NCBI GenBank assembly: GCA_029861085.1
Contig: JAOUAE010000084.1
Location: forward strand, 1-5,824
DNA from: Candidatus Nitrosopumilus sp.
Lineage (GTDB): Archaea; Thermoproteota; Nitrososphaeria; Nitrososphaerales; Nitrosopumilaceae
Reading direction: 5' to 3'
DNA: 5,824 bases
Shown here: positions 5,050-5,824 of the stretch, piece after piece
Layout: the number at the start of each line of letters is the position of its first letter
Numbering within the stretch: position 1 is the first letter of the stretch
Made by a program: the position numbers and the translations under genes
Notes under the pieces: model-generated
Database searches by the model: none
What the model was told of the DNA's origin: nothing
Seen by the model: the letters and a program-made list of their open reading frames with translations, nothing else

Positions 5050-5824
5050 ATGATTAGTAAGTCTCTATTTTGTTTGTTATTTGGAACAATGATTTTAAGT
5101 GTATTTGGTTTTTCTCAGTTTTCATTTGCTGATTTATCATTTTCAGACGAATTCAGTTCTGTAGGAGATGATGATGATGAGTTTGACAAACCAACTGACT
5201 TGGCAATTAGTAATGATGGAGAAAAACTCTATGTTGTTGATAGTGAGAATAACAGAATTAAGATATATGATTTGACAGGTGGCAGCAACTGTCCAAGTGG
5301 AACTGATGAGATTATTGATGATGAGGTGTGTTTTGATGATGACTTTGGTTCCTCAGGATCTGGTGACGGAAGATTTGATATTCCAACTGACTTGGCAATA
5401 GACAAAGACAGTGGGGACATCTATGTAGTGGACTCAGATAACAACCGTGTACAAAGGTTCCAACCAGATGGGGATTTTGACAATTTAGAGTTTGGTTCAT
5501 CCAGTAGTGGTGATGATGAATATCTAGGGACACCCAGTGCAATTGCAGTACACAGGTCATCTAACTTTATCTATGTGGCAGACTCTAGTACTGATTCTAT
5601 TTCTGTCTTTGATGACGATGGTGATTTTCAATTTAGTTTTGATGATGATGATTCAAACGACAGATTTGACAAACCAGCAGGTTTGGTGATTGATGAAAGT
5701 GAGGATATTCTGTATGTTGCTGATACAGGAAATAACAGAATTCGAATGTTTGAGTTGACTGATGGTGATAACTGTCCAAGTGGAACTGATGAGGTGGTTA
5801 ATGATGAGGTGTGTTTTGTAGATG
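5050..5824 (+). CDS. Exported acidic NHL-repeat beta-propeller protein, 5' part
   Basis: The frame is open from ATG 5050 to the window end (258 complete codons), so the C-terminus is missing. Residues 1-27 form a signal peptide (MISKS, hydrophobic core, probable cleavage after SFA). Four NHL-type blades follow at about 45-74, 109-138, 159-188 and 206-235. Each has the pattern 'P..LAI....(I/L)YV(V/A)DS..NRI..F', for example KLYVVDSENNRIKIYD and ILYVADTGNNRIRMFE. NHL propellers are binding scaffolds. Blades 1 and 4 are each followed by a loop CPSGTDE-8 residues-C (C81/C94 and C242/C255), likely disulphide-bonded if the protein is extracellular. The protein is very rich in Asp, with D40-43 and D198-201 runs that could bind calcium. 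The start could instead be TTG 5074 or ATG 5089, but 5050 gives the better signal peptide because it keeps Lys4. The ligand is unknown. Confidence 0.86.
   Translation, partial: MISKSLFCLLFGTMILSVFGFSQFSFADLSFSDEFSSVGDDDDEFDKPTDLAISNDGEKLYVVDSENNRIKIYDLTGGSNCPSGTDEIIDDEVCFDDDFGSSGSGDGRFDIPTDLAIDKDSGDIYVVDSDNNRVQRFQPDGDFDNLEFGSSSSGDDEYLGTPSAIAVHRSSNFIYVADSSTDSISVFDDDGDFQFSFDDDDSNDRFDKPAGLVIDESEDILYVADTGNNRIRMFELTDGDNCPSGTDEVVNDEVCFVD

Noticed and set aside
5229..5560. Minus-strand open frames opposite the NHL gene
   Set aside because: They are Ser/Pro/His-rich mirror frames of the Asp-rich GAT repeats on the plus strand, without start signals or family similarity.

Overview
The window looks like a piece of an ammonia-oxidising archaeon (Nitrososphaerota/Thaumarchaeota, Nitrosopumilus-like). 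The DNA is AT-rich. Genes lack Shine-Dalgarno sequences and instead carry archaeal TATA-like boxes roughly 25-30 nt before the start codon, as expected for leaderless transcripts. There is an archease gene. One secreted protein ends in the CFI-box-type C-terminal domain plus membrane helix that I recognise from thaumarchaeal surface proteins. The lineage call is inference from these traits, not from a marker gene.

Layout, left to right. (1) Positions 1-614, plus strand: the 3' part of a DUF72/YecE-family gene whose start lies outside the window. (2) 715-1263, minus: a DedA/VTT-family membrane protein, convergent with the first gene. (3) 1348-2298, minus: a zinc-dependent medium-chain dehydrogenase. 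(4) 2391-2756, plus: a glyoxalase-like VOC protein, divergent from the dehydrogenase across a 92-bp two-way promoter region. (5) 2801-3217, plus: archease, with a TTG start. (6) 3296-4933, plus: a 545-residue exported, membrane-anchored protein with Ig-like domains, three 50-residue repeats and a CFI-box end. (7) 5050-5824, plus: the first 258 residues of an exported, very acidic NHL-repeat beta-propeller that runs off the window. No gene-free stretch exceeds about 120 bases.

Genes 1-5 look like ordinary housekeeping or metabolic genes in short, separately promoted units; nothing ties them into one pathway. Genes 6 and 7 are a pair of cell-surface or secreted proteins. They share a 13-base TATA-containing promoter element. 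Both are built from repeats: two copies in gene 6 are almost identical at DNA level, and gene 7 has cysteine-bracketed loops that recur every three blades. This right-hand third is the most unusual part of the window. I see no CRISPR array, insertion sequence, tRNA, rRNA or defence system.
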